This document shows, one piece after another, positions 1 to 7,825 of a DNA stretch of 64,000 nt. The stretch spans positions 5,375,501 to 5,439,500 of the forward strand of contig NZ_JACHNB010000001.1 in the NCBI RefSeq assembly GCF_014205225.1, read 5' to 3'. A model generated the notes under the pieces. It saw only the letters and a list, made by a program, of their open reading frames with translations. It ran no database searches and was not told where the DNA came from. The position numbers were made by a program, and so were the translations under genes. This DNA is from Actinoplanes octamycinicus. GTDB taxonomy: Bacteria > Actinomycetota > Actinomycetes > Mycobacteriales > Micromonosporaceae. Within the stretch, counting starts at the first letter, position 1, and each line of letters starts with the position of its first letter.

Positions 1-131
1 GCGAAACCGGTCGTCTCCACGGCCTGCCGGAGGACCTGCCGGAGCGCGGCGGCGCTATCCGCGTCGATGTCTCCGTCGGGCACGACGACGACCCGATCGT
101 CGTGCCGTTCGATCGTGCACTCGAACTCCAT
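1..131 (-). CDS. STAS-domain anti-sigma factor antagonist, C-terminal part beyond window
   Basis: Only the first 43 residues are visible (starts MEFECTIERHDD, then VVVPDGDIDADSAAALRQVL). The pattern of a beta strand, a G-D-I/L-D-x-x-S/T turn and a long helix is the N-terminal half of STAS domains of the SpoIIAA/RsbV type. In that family a later serine is phosphorylated by an anti-sigma kinase, and the unphosphorylated form frees the sigma factor; that serine would lie outside the window. ATG at 131 follows AGGGGG. It is divergent from the SigF-type sigma factor at 384, which makes a regulatory link plausible. A SigF-like promoter lies upstream (172-197). Confidence 0.8.
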   Translation of the reverse strand, partial: MEFECTIERHDDRVVVVPDGDIDADSAAALRQVLRQAVETTGF

Positions 132-171
132 CTGCCTGTCCCCCTGTCGCGAAACGGTTTGGCCCGCGCCG

Positions 172-197
172 TTGCCCAGAATCCCGATCCGTCAAAC
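172..197 (-). promoter_or_regulatory. SigF-like promoter upstream of the STAS gene
   Basis: Read on the minus strand: GTTT, 16 bases, GGGCAA. The class consensus in actinobacteria is GTTT-N14/17-GGGTAT, so the -35 half is perfect and the -10 half keeps GGG and one A. It is about 40 bases upstream of the STAS start codon. Weak on its own. Confidence 0.35.
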
Positions 198-260
198 TTA
201 TGGGTGCTATCTGCATGACTTCATACTTTCGGCTAGCCGGATGTCAGCTCTACGGCTAAG

Positions 261-286
261 GTTCGGCCATCGGTCAAACAGGGTGC
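261..286 (+). promoter_or_regulatory. possible SigF-like promoter of the sigma factor gene
   Basis: GTTC, 16 bases, GGGTGC, about 100 bases before the start codon at 384. It differs from the GTTT...GGGTAT consensus at three positions. Listed because sigma factors of this class are often autoregulated. Confidence 0.25.
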
Positions 287-383
287 CGAGAACGATCCAG
301 GTGTGCTTCAAGGCATCGGGACGTGTCTCTGGTGCCGCGAACCGGCCCGTGCGCGACCCCCGGCGCCTGATTGAGGGGATGTC

Positions 384-1148
384 ATGCGCTCGTCCACTGT
401 TCTTCCGTCCGCCGATTTCGACGATCCCTGCTTGGAAGAACTGGCCGCCACCTCGCGGACCGATCCGGACTGGCCGGTGGTGCGCGAGCGGGTGATCAAC
501 GCCTGGCTGCCGATGGCCCGTCGGCTGGCCCGGCGCTACGCCAACCGCGGCGAGGATCTCGACGACCTGACCCAGGTCGCCACGGTCGGGCTGATCAAGG
601 CGGTGGACGGGTTCGATCCGGAGCGCGGCGGCGAGTTCGCCGGCTACGCCATCCCCACCGTGCTGGGCGAGCTGAAGCGGCACTTCCGGGACCGGATGTG
701 GAACATCCGGGTGCCGCGCCGGCTGCAGGAGCTGAACATGGCGATCAACCGGGCCCGCGGGGAGCTGGTGCAGACCCTGGGCCGGGCGCCGACCGTCGCG
801 GACATCGCGGGTCACCTGGGGATCAGCGAGGAGGACGTGATCGAGGGGCTGGAGGGCGCCTACGCCTACCGGCCGACCTCGTTGTCCACCCCGGTCGGCC
901 CGGAGGGCGACGCCGAGCTGGGCGACACGATCGGCGGCACCGACCCCGGTTACGCGCTGACCGAGCTGCACATCACGCTGGGCCCGGCGCTGGCCCGGCT
1001 GACCGAGCGGGAGCAGCAGATCATCGCGCTGCGTTTCCACGGCAACCTGACCCAGAGCCAGATCGGCGAGCAGATCGGGGTGTCCCAGATGCACGTGTCC
1101 CGGCTGTTGACCGGCGCGCTGGGCAAGTTGCGCGAGTTCATGAACTGA
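384..1148 (+). CDS. SigB/SigF/SigG-subfamily RNA polymerase sigma factor
   Basis: 254 residues, the usual length of SigF-type alternative sigma factors. Region 2 spans about residues 40-105 (ARRYANRGEDLDDLTQVATV, then GYAIPTVLGELKRHFRD), region 3 about 115-165, and the region 4 helix-turn-helix about 200-250 (LTEREQQIIALRF, then SQIGEQIGVSQMHVSRLL). This group directs RNA polymerase to stress or developmental promoters and is held in check by anti-sigma kinases and STAS antagonists. A STAS gene is divergent at 1-131. ATG at 384 follows GAGGGG; no anti-sigma kinase is visible here. Which paralog it is (SigB, SigF or other) cannot be settled from sequence alone. Confidence 0.92.
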   Translation: MRSSTVLPSADFDDPCLEELAATSRTDPDWPVVRERVINAWLPMARRLARRYANRGEDLDDLTQVATVGLIKAVDGFDPERGGEFAGYAIPTVLGELKRHFRDRMWNIRVPRRLQELNMAINRARGELVQTLGRAPTVADIAGHLGISEEDVIEGLEGAYAYRPTSLSTPVGPEGDAELGDTIGGTDPGYALTELHITLGPALARLTEREQQIIALRFHGNLTQSQIGEQIGVSQMHVSRLLTGALGKLREFMN

Positions 1149-1206
1149 CCGGCGTCACCCGGGCAGGCATCGCCGCGGAGGTCGGACGGCTGCATCAAGG
1201 TGGTTC

Positions 1207-1830
1207 TCAGGCTCTGATCAGCAGGGCCCGGCCGAACCGGGCCTCGAGCACGGCCGCACCTCGGACGACCGCGGGCAGGGTGATCGCGAAGACCACGCTG
1301 AGCGCCAGGTAGAAGAGCACGATGCCGCCATAGCTGTCGGTGATGCCGAGCAGCTCCGGCAGCTCGTGGTTGCCCGGGCCGTCCGGCAGCGACCAGCCCC
1401 AGGCACCCCAGGTCAGCGAGCCGAGCATGGCCGACCACCAGGTCGCGGTCAGCACGAACGCGATGGTGCTCGGGATCCACCGGAGCAGGGCGTGTGCCAC
1501 GTCGCGCCAGCTCTGCGGGTGGGTGAGGCGGGCCTTGATCGTCGTCGGGTAGGCCGGCCGGCGCACCGCGGTGCCGAGCACCGTCGCGATGCGGGCCCGC
1601 TCCAGGTCCGCGAAGCGGCGCGCGACCGCCATCGCGAAGATCAGCAACGGTACGCCGATCCAGACCACCGCGAGGCCGAGGCCGGCGGCGAACGGGGTGA
1701 CCGCGACGATGACCGAGGCCACCGCGAGCGGAAGCCCGGTCAGCGCGTAGCGGGTGTCGGAGAGCAGCCGCGGCAGCAACCGTGCGGCCGGCGCCGGGAC
1801 CAGGTTCACTTCGAGCTGCGTCGTTGTCAT
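1207..1830 (-). CDS. membrane protein with putative sensor domain
   Basis: 207 residues beginning MTTTQLEVNLVP. Hydrophobic segments lie at about residues 28-75, 110-140 and 160-200, arranged as in the Putative sensor domain often fused to the N-terminus of actinobacterial histidine kinases. Here it stands alone, with no kinase, HTH or other output domain. A partner is not obvious: the neighbouring sigma factor is convergent and katE is divergent. ATG at 1830 was chosen because the reading frame upstream runs into the katE promoter region. Function unknown beyond membrane location. Confidence 0.65.
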   Translation of the reverse strand: MTTTQLEVNLVPAPAARLLPRLLSDTRYALTGLPLAVASVIVAVTPFAAGLGLAVVWIGVPLLIFAMAVARRFADLERARIATVLGTAVRRPAYPTTIKARLTHPQSWRDVAHALLRWIPSTIAFVLTATWWSAMLGSLTWGAWGWSLPDGPGNHELPELLGITDSYGGIVLFYLALSVVFAITLPAVVRGAAVLEARFGRALLIRA

Positions 1831-1930
1831 GGGACAGACGCTAGTGACGCCGGCCGACCGCTTCGATGGTGCAGCCGGATCAACCGGTGGTGGGGCTGAC
1901 CCCACCATCGGCCTTCGTGGAACCGATCCA

Positions 1931-1955
1931 GTTTGGCCCGGGCGGGCCAGGGTAT
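1931..1955 (+). promoter_or_regulatory. SigF/SigB-type promoter of katE
   Basis: GTTT at 1931-1934, 15 bases, GGGTAT at 1950-1955: an exact match to the actinobacterial SigF-class consensus. The predicted transcription start near 1962 leaves a leader of about 34 bases before the katE ATG, containing the ribosome binding site GAGAGG. Confidence 0.8.
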
Positions 1956-1995
1956 GCGAGGACGGCCGCATTCCCTTATCGAGAGGTTTGTCCGG

Positions 1996-4257
1996 ATGGA
2001 ATCCCGAACGCCCGCTGAAGTGATCAAGGATGCCGCGGAGGCTGCCGTGGGTGCGGTGACCGGCGCGACCAAGCCGGACGTGCCCGGGAAGCCGGGCCCG
2101 GCCCAGCCCACCGTCGAGGAGCCGACCACGCCGGCCGGACCGCTGCCGCCGAAACAGGAGCAGGGTCAGCCGGACACCCGCACGCCGACCGGCGCGGAGA
2201 CCGGGGCGCCGCCGACCGCCTTCGCCCAGCAGGGCGCCTACCTCACCACCGCCCAGGGCGCCCGGCTGCGGGACACCGACCACTCGCTGAAGGCCGGCCC
2301 GCGCGGCCCGATCCTGCTGCAGGACCACCACTTCCGCGAGAAGATCACCCACTTCGACCACGAGCGGATCCCGGAGCGGGTGGTGCACGCCCGCGGCGCC
2401 GGCGCGCACGGTGTCTTCACCAGTTACGGCACCGCGGCGAACCTGACCCGGGCCGGCTTCCTGAAGAAGAAGGGCAAGGAGACCGAGGTCTTCGTCCGCT
2501 TCTCCACGGTGCTCGGCTCGCGCGGCTCGGCCGACACGGTTCGCGACACCCGCGGGTTCGCCACCAAGTTCTACACCGACGAGGGCACCTTCGACCTGGT
2601 CGGCAACAACATGCCGGTGTTCTTCATCCAGGACGCGATCAAGTTCCCGGACATCATCCACGCCGCCAAGTGGCACCCGGATCGGGAGATCCCGCAGGCG
2701 CAGAGCGCGCACGACACGTTCTGGGACTTCGTCTCGCTGCACACCGAGGCGCAGCACCACACCATGTGGAACATGTCGGACCGGGGCATCCCGCGCTCGT
2801 ACCGGATGATGGAGGGCTTCGGCGTCCACACCTTCCGCCTGGTCAACGACGCCGGCGAGACGGTGCTGGTGAAGTTCCACTGGAAGCCGAAGCTGGGCGT
2901 GCACTCGCAGGTGTGGGAGGAGACCCAGATCACCGGCGGCGTCGACCCCGACTACCACCGCCGCGACCTGTACGACTCGATCGAGGCCGGCGCCTACCCG
3001 GAGTGGGAGCTGGGCCTGCAGGTCTTCCCGGACACCCCGGAGGAGACGTTCGCCGGGATCGACCTGCTCGACCCCACCAAGATCGTGCCGGAGGAGCTGG
3101 CGCCGGTGCAGCCGGTCGGCAAGCTGGTGCTGAACCGGACGCCGACCAACTTCCACGCCGAGGTCGAGCAGGTCGCCTTCCACCTGGGCAACCTGGTCCC
3201 CGGCATCGACGTCACCAACGACCCGCTGCTGCAGGGCCGGCTCTTCTCCTACCTGGACACCCAGCTCACCCGGCTGGCCGGGCCGAACTTCCACCAGATC
3301 CCGATCAACCGGCCGCACGCGCCGGTGAACGACATGCTGCGGGACGGCTTCCACCAGCACGCGGTGCACGGGGGCGTGGCGCCGTACAAGCCGAACTCGC
3401 TCGACGGCGGCAACCCGTTCCCGGCCGGCGACAAGGAGAACGCCTTCGTCGACACCCCGGTCGTGGTGACCGAGGCGCCCAAGGTCCGCGACCTGCCGGT
3501 CACCTTCAAGGACCACTGGACCCAGGTCCGGCTGTTCTGGCTGAGCATGACGCCGATCGAGAAGGAACACATCATCCGGGCGTACGCCTTCGAGCTGGGC
3601 AAGTGCTACCACCAGGAGATCCGCGAGCGGCAGCTGCAGTGCCTGGCGAACATCGACCCGGTGCTCTGCGAGCAGGTGGCCACCGCGCTCGGCCTGCCCG
3701 CTCCGCAGCCGACCATCGAGCTGCCCGAGGTCACGCCGAGCCCGGCGCTGTCCCAGGTGGGTCAGCAGTGGCCGGCCGACGGCCGGATCATCGGCATCGT
3801 GGTCGACGACACCGACCTGGACGGGGTGGCCGAGGTCAAGGAGGCGATCACCGCGGCCGGCCTGGTTCCGCTGATCATCGCCCCGCACGGCGGCAAGGTC
3901 GGCGGCCTGACCGTGCAGCGCACCTTCGCCACCGCCCGGTCGGTCGAGTTCGACGCGCTGCTGCTGGCCGCCGCGCCGGTGCCGGCGCCGGACGCGATCC
4001 CGGCCCGGGACGAGAAGGCCGGGGCGCCGCGGACCGCCGCCGTCGACCCGCGGGTCAACCTGCTGGTCGACGAGTGCTGGCGGCACGCCAAGGCGATCGG
4101 CGGCTGGGGGCCGGGCGCCGAGTTCCTGAGCGGGATCGGCCTGACCGAGACGCCGGGCGTGGTCACCCACGAGACCGGCGCCGGCACGCTGGCCGCGGTG
4201 CAGCAGCTGATGGCGTCGCACCGGGTCTGGGAGCGGTTCCCGGCGACTGTCGGCTGA
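1996..4257 (+). CDS. katE: monofunctional large-subunit heme catalase (HPII type)
   Basis: 753 residues, the size of the large clade-2 catalases such as E. coli HPII. It breaks down hydrogen peroxide to water and oxygen. After a Pro/Ala-rich N-terminal arm of about 75 residues comes the catalase core: distal histidine at about 131 ([12 protein letters not shown]), asparagine at about 204 ([12 protein letters not shown]) and proximal heme-ligand tyrosine at about 419 ([12 protein letters not shown]). The last 150 residues form the flavodoxin/amidotransferase-like C-terminal domain ([15 protein letters not shown]) found only in the large catalases. ATG at 1996 sits 9 bases after GAGAGG; a longer reading upstream would cover the promoter. 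An exact SigF-type promoter precedes it. Confidence 0.96.
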   Translation: MESRTPAEVIKDAAEAAVGAVTGATKPDVPGKPGPAQPTVEEPTTPAGPLPPKQEQGQPDTRTPTGAETGAPPTAFAQQGAYLTTAQGARLRDTDHSLKAGPRGPILLQDHHFREKITHFDHERIPERVVHARGAGAHGVFTSYGTAANLTRAGFLKKKGKETEVFVRFSTVLGSRGSADTVRDTRGFATKFYTDEGTFDLVGNNMPVFFIQDAIKFPDIIHAAKWHPDREIPQAQSAHDTFWDFVSLHTEAQHHTMWNMSDRGIPRSYRMMEGFGVHTFRLVNDAGETVLVKFHWKPKLGVHSQVWEETQITGGVDPDYHRRDLYDSIEAGAYPEWELGLQVFPDTPEETFAGIDLLDPTKIVPEELAPVQPVGKLVLNRTPTNFHAEVEQVAFHLGNLVPGIDVTNDPLLQGRLFSYLDTQLTRLAGPNFHQIPINRPHAPVNDMLRDGFHQHAVHGGVAPYKPNSLDGGNPFPAGDKENAFVDTPVVVTEAPKVRDLPVTFKDHWTQVRLFWLSMTPIEKEHIIRAYAFELGKCYHQEIRERQLQCLANIDPVLCEQVATALGLPAPQPTIELPEVTPSPALSQVGQQWPADGRIIGIVVDDTDLDGVAEVKEAITAAGLVPLIIAPHGGKVGGLTVQRTFATARSVEFDALLLAAAPVPAPDAIPARDEKAGAPRTAAVDPRVNLLVDECWRHAKAIGGWGPGAEFLSGIGLTETPGVVTHETGAGTLAAVQQLMASHRVWERFPATVG

Positions 4258-4323
4258 CCGGGCCGGCGTGTCCGGTAGCGGAGGAGGAGCGGGGGCTCGG
4301 TCACAGGGGAGGAAGCGGGACTC

Positions 4324-5313
4324 ATGGGTCAGCGGTTGCGGCGCAGCGTACTGAAGAAGCCTGGTTTCAGCCGGCAGCGGTCCGGGCGCGGCTTCCGCTA
4401 CCTGGACCCGGACGGGGCCGCCGTCCGGGACCCGGAGACGCTGGACCGGATCAAGGGTCTGGTCATCCCGCCGGCCTGGACCGACGTCTGGATCTGCCCG
4501 GACCCCCGCGGGCACATCCAGGCGACCGGGCTGGACGCGGCCGGCCGCAAGCAGTACCGCTACCACCCGGACTGGCGGACCGCCCGGGACGAGGCGAAAT
4601 TCGATCGGGTACGGGAGGTGGCCGGCCGCCTCCCGAAGATCCGCGACCGGTTGTGCGAGGATCTGACGACCGGTCGCGGACTGACCCGGGAGCGGGTGCT
4701 CGCCGCCATCGTCCGGCTGCTCGACCTGGGCATGTTCCGGGTCGGCGGGGACGCCTACGCGAGCCGGGACGAGGATCCGTCCTACGGGCTGTCCACCCTG
4801 CGGCCCGAGCACGTCCTGCGCCGCGGTGGCGAGCTGTTGCTGGAATTCCCCGGCAAATCGGGCGTGGAGCACTCGCGCGTCGTCGACGACGGCGAGGTGG
4901 CCGAGGTGCTCAGCGCGCTCAAGCGCCGCCGCCGCGGACAGGACCGGCTGTTCGCCTACTGGAACTCGGCCACGAAGAGCTGGCAGGAGATCCGCGCCGA
5001 CGCGGTCAACGAGTACCTGCGCGAGATCAGCGGCGCGCCGATGACCGCGAAGGACTTCCGCACCTGGCACGGCACCGTGACGGCCGCCGCGGAACTCGCC
5101 GAGGCCGGGCCGCAGCCGACGAAGACGAAACGGCGCAAGGTCGTCGCCCAGGCCATGCGCGAGGTCGCCGACAAGCTCGGCAACACCCCGGCGGTGGCCC
5201 GGGCGTCGTACGTCGACCCGCGCCTGCTGGAGAAGTACGAGAACGGCGAGGCCCCGAAACGCGGCGACGAGCGGGAGGTGCGGCGCCTGCTGGACGACTC
5301 AGCCTCGTCCTGA
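4324..5313 (+). CDS. DNA topoisomerase IB (poxvirus-like)
   Basis: 329 residues, the normal size of bacterial type IB topoisomerases. The N-terminal domain (VIPPAWTDVWICPDPRGHIQ) is followed by the catalytic domain, with the conserved arginine in RVGG (about 138-141), KSGVEHSRVV, FRTWHGT (about 241-247) and the nucleophilic tyrosine at about 296 (ARASYVDPRLLE). It relaxes supercoils by transient 3'-phosphotyrosyl cleavage. It starts 66 bases after katE on the same strand, preceded by GGGAGGAAG, so co-transcription with the catalase is likely. No terminator is evident between them. Confidence 0.93.
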   Translation: MGQRLRRSVLKKPGFSRQRSGRGFRYLDPDGAAVRDPETLDRIKGLVIPPAWTDVWICPDPRGHIQATGLDAAGRKQYRYHPDWRTARDEAKFDRVREVAGRLPKIRDRLCEDLTTGRGLTRERVLAAIVRLLDLGMFRVGGDAYASRDEDPSYGLSTLRPEHVLRRGGELLLEFPGKSGVEHSRVVDDGEVAEVLSALKRRRRGQDRLFAYWNSATKSWQEIRADAVNEYLREISGAPMTAKDFRTWHGTVTAAAELAEAGPQPTKTKRRKVVAQAMREVADKLGNTPAVARASYVDPRLLEKYENGEAPKRGDEREVRRLLDDSASS

Positions 5314-5411
5314 GCGCGATTGATCGACTGTCACGTATAAGCTGCCGCGGTGCTTGGCGTGGCTCTGCTGACGATCCGTGGCGCAGCCGACCCGCGTTGT
5401 AAATATTTCGT

Positions 5412-5455
5412 CAGATGTCGGACTTCTCATCTGATCGCCGGGCGAGCCGATGAGA
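5412..5455 (+). promoter_or_regulatory. competing hairpins in the leader of the GGDEF-EAL gene
   Basis: CAGATG (5412-5417) can pair with CATCTG (5428-5433). TCTCATC (5425-5431) can instead pair with GATGAGA (5449-5455). The two stems share bases 5428-5431, so only one can form at a time. The block lies just before the GTG at 5461. I do not recognise a known riboswitch consensus. Confidence 0.3.
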
Positions 5456-5460
5456 CCTTC

Positions 5461-7734
5461 GTGACGAATCCGCCGAGGGTGCCGCCCTTTCGGCTGACGC
5501 GTACCCTCGCGGTCGCCGGTGGGCTGGTGGCGGTCGCGGCGATCTGGTTCTGCGTCGGCCTGTTCCACCGCACGCCGCCGGTGTTCGGCTGGCTGCCGCT
5601 GCTGGCCGCGGTGCCGATCGCCGCGGTGACCTCGTGGCGGGCCGCCGACCAGGGCCGGACGTTGTGGCGTTACGTCTCGGCCGGCATCCTGCTGATCGGC
5701 CTGGGCGCGGCCGGCAACGCCTTCGACTACTTCAGCGGCCGCCAGCAGGGCCAGCACATCAGCGGGTGGACCGCGGGCGTCTACACCGCCGGGCTGGTCG
5801 CCATCCTGCTCGGCGTGCTGCGCATCCCGGGCGCCCGCCGGACCCGGATCGAATGGGTCCGGTTCGGCCTGGACATCGCCACCGTGATCGTCACCGTGCT
5901 GACCTTCTGCTGGCACCTGATCTACCCGCGCTGGGAGAGCTGGCTCAGCGACAGCGTGGGCGGGGCGATCACCGTGCTGATCGTGGTGGGAGCCGGCTTC
6001 ATCTGTGTCTTCGCCTTCGTCAAGGTGGCCTTCACCGGCACCGGGCTGATCGACCGGCGGGCGCTGCACCTGCTCGCGCTGACCGGGGCGGTCGGGGCCG
6101 GCGGCGGGTCGCTGGCGCCGCTGCTCGCCGACCGGCCGTACCTGAACACCGCGCACGTGCTGCTGCCCTGCACCTGCATGTGCCTGTGCTTCGCCGCCGA
6201 CCGGCAACTGCGGGCCACCCGGGCCGGCCGGCCGCAGCCCCGCCCGCTGAGCCGGCGGCTGAGCGTGATGCCGTACGCCGCCGTCCTGGCCACCGGCGGC
6301 CTGCTGCTGTCCAGCGCGGTCAGCCACACCGCCGACCTGGTGGTCATCGCGATCGGCTCGGTCACCGTGACGGTGCTGGTCGCCGGCCGGCAGGCGGTCG
6401 CGCTCCGGGACAACGCGCTGCTGCTCGACGACCTCGACGCCCGGCAGCGGGAGCTGGCCCACCAGGCCACCCACGACGTGCTGACCGGCCTGCCGAACCG
6501 GACCGTGCTGGTCCGGGAGATCACCGAGGCGCTGGCCGCCGACCCGGAGTCGGTGAGCGTGGCGCTGATCGACCTGGACGACTTCAAGGAGATCAACGAC
6601 GACCTCGGGCACGCGGTCGGCGACGCGCTGCTGGTCGCGGTCGCCGAGCGGATCAGCGCCGAGCTGCCGGCGGACGCGATGGTCGCCCGGCTCGGCGGCG
6701 ACGAGTACGCGCTGCTGCTGCGCTCCGGCGACCACGCCGCCGTCCTCGGCGCGCTCGCCGCGCAGCTGCGCCGGCCGGTGCACGCGGCCGGCCACGAACT
6801 GGTCGTCGAGGCCAGCACCGGGCTGGCCCCGGCCCGGGCCGGGGAGACCGCCGACGAACTGCTGCGCCGCGCCGACGTGGCGATGTACGAGGCGAAGGGC
6901 CAGGGCAAGGGCCGCCTGGTCGGGTACACCGCGGAGATGGACCAGCGGACCGCCGAGCAGTCCCGGCTCGCCGCCGACCTGCGCACCGCGCTCGACACCG
7001 ACCAGCTGCACCTGCTCTACCAGCCGATCGTGGCGATGCCCGGCGGCGAACTCTACGGCGTCGAGGCGCTGGTCCGCTGGACCCACCCGGAACGCGGCCC
7101 GGTCGGCCCGGCGACGTTCATCCCGGCCGCCGAGCGTACCGGGCTGATCGTGCCGCTCGGCTCGTGGATCCTGCAGGAGGCGTGCCGGCAGGCGACCGCG
7201 TGGCTCGCCACCCTCGGCGGCGCCGCGCCGCGCACGGTCACCGTCAACGTGTCCGCCCGCCAGCTGCGCGAAGCCGGGTTCGCCAAGGAGGTGGAGGCGG
7301 TCCTGCACCGGACCGGCCTGCCGCCGCACGTGCTGACCGTGGAGGTGACCGAGACCGCGGTGTTCGACGGCGGCACCGCGCTGACCGAGCTGCGGGCGAT
7401 CGCCGAGCTCGGGGTGAACATCGCGCTCGACGACTTCGGCACCGGGCACTCCTCGCTCGGGCTGCTGCGCACCTGCCCGGCGGACATCCTCAAGGTGGAC
7501 AAGTCGTTCGTCGACGACATCACCGAGGGCGGCCAGAACGCGGTCGTGGTGGCCGCGCTGATCGGCATCTGCGACGGGCTGCACCTGCGGGCGGTCGCCG
7601 AAGGGGTGGAGACCGCGGAGCAGGCGGCCGAGCTGTACCGGCTCGGGTACCGCTACGCGCAGGGCTACTACTACGCTCGGCCGTTGCCGGCCGCCGAAAT
7701 CGAGGCCCGGTCGCGGTGCGGCGTCGCCGCCTGA
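5461..7734 (+). CDS. membrane-bound diguanylate cyclase/phosphodiesterase (GGDEF-EAL)
   Basis: 757 residues from GTG at 5461. About nine hydrophobic segments fill residues 15-310, then a short linker, a GGDEF domain (about 320-480; signature reads GGDEY at about 412-416) and an EAL domain (about 500-745; VEALVRW near 535, DDFGTGHSS near 660). GGDEF domains make and EAL domains hydrolyse cyclic di-GMP; both motifs are close to intact, so the protein could be bifunctional, although the final Tyr in GGDEY and the absence of a clear inhibitory site leave the net activity open. It is the only c-di-GMP enzyme here. An in-frame ATG at 5350 is possible but would run through the hairpin region and adds no recognisable domain. 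Confidence 0.9.
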   Translation: MTNPPRVPPFRLTRTLAVAGGLVAVAAIWFCVGLFHRTPPVFGWLPLLAAVPIAAVTSWRAADQGRTLWRYVSAGILLIGLGAAGNAFDYFSGRQQGQHISGWTAGVYTAGLVAILLGVLRIPGARRTRIEWVRFGLDIATVIVTVLTFCWHLIYPRWESWLSDSVGGAITVLIVVGAGFICVFAFVKVAFTGTGLIDRRALHLLALTGAVGAGGGSLAPLLADRPYLNTAHVLLPCTCMCLCFAADRQLRATRAGRPQPRPLSRRLSVMPYAAVLATGGLLLSSAVSHTADLVVIAIGSVTVTVLVAGRQAVALRDNALLLDDLDARQRELAHQATHDVLTGLPNRTVLVREITEALAADPESVSVALIDLDDFKEINDDLGHAVGDALLVAVAERISAELPADAMVARLGGDEYALLLRSGDHAAVLGALAAQLRRPVHAAGHELVVEASTGLAPARAGETADELLRRADVAMYEAKGQGKGRLVGYTAEMDQRTAEQSRLAADLRTALDTDQLHLLYQPIVAMPGGELYGVEALVRWTHPERGPVGPATFIPAAERTGLIVPLGSWILQEACRQATAWLATLGGAAPRTVTVNVSARQLREAGFAKEVEAVLHRTGLPPHVLTVEVTETAVFDGGTALTELRAIAELGVNIALDDFGTGHSSLGLLRTCPADILKVDKSFVDDITEGGQNAVVVAALIGICDGLHLRAVAEGVETAEQAAELYRLGYRYAQGYYYARPLPAAEIEARSRCGVAA

Positions 7735-7825
7735 CCGACATTCACGGTACGGACACCGCCCGTTCGTCTCGCCCCCGTAGTGTCGGCGCGCCCTGGATCA
7801 TGAACAGTCCCCTGGGAGCGTCCCG

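Noticed and set aside
1207..5070. A continuous 1287-codon open frame on the minus strand covering the katE and topoisomerase genes.
   Set aside because: Its first part reads antisense through katE and topoisomerase IB and gives only Arg/Gly/Val-rich sequence. Only the last 207 codons (1207-1830) make a sensible protein.
5412..5455. c-di-GMP riboswitch (GEMM) before the GGDEF-EAL gene.
   Set aside because: The hairpins are short and lack the tetraloop-receptor core and conserved bases of known c-di-GMP aptamers. Kept only as possible attenuator-like stems.
5299..7584. A 761-codon antisense frame opposite the GGDEF-EAL gene.
   Set aside because: Same composition effect. The plus-strand protein carries both catalytic motifs and membrane segments.
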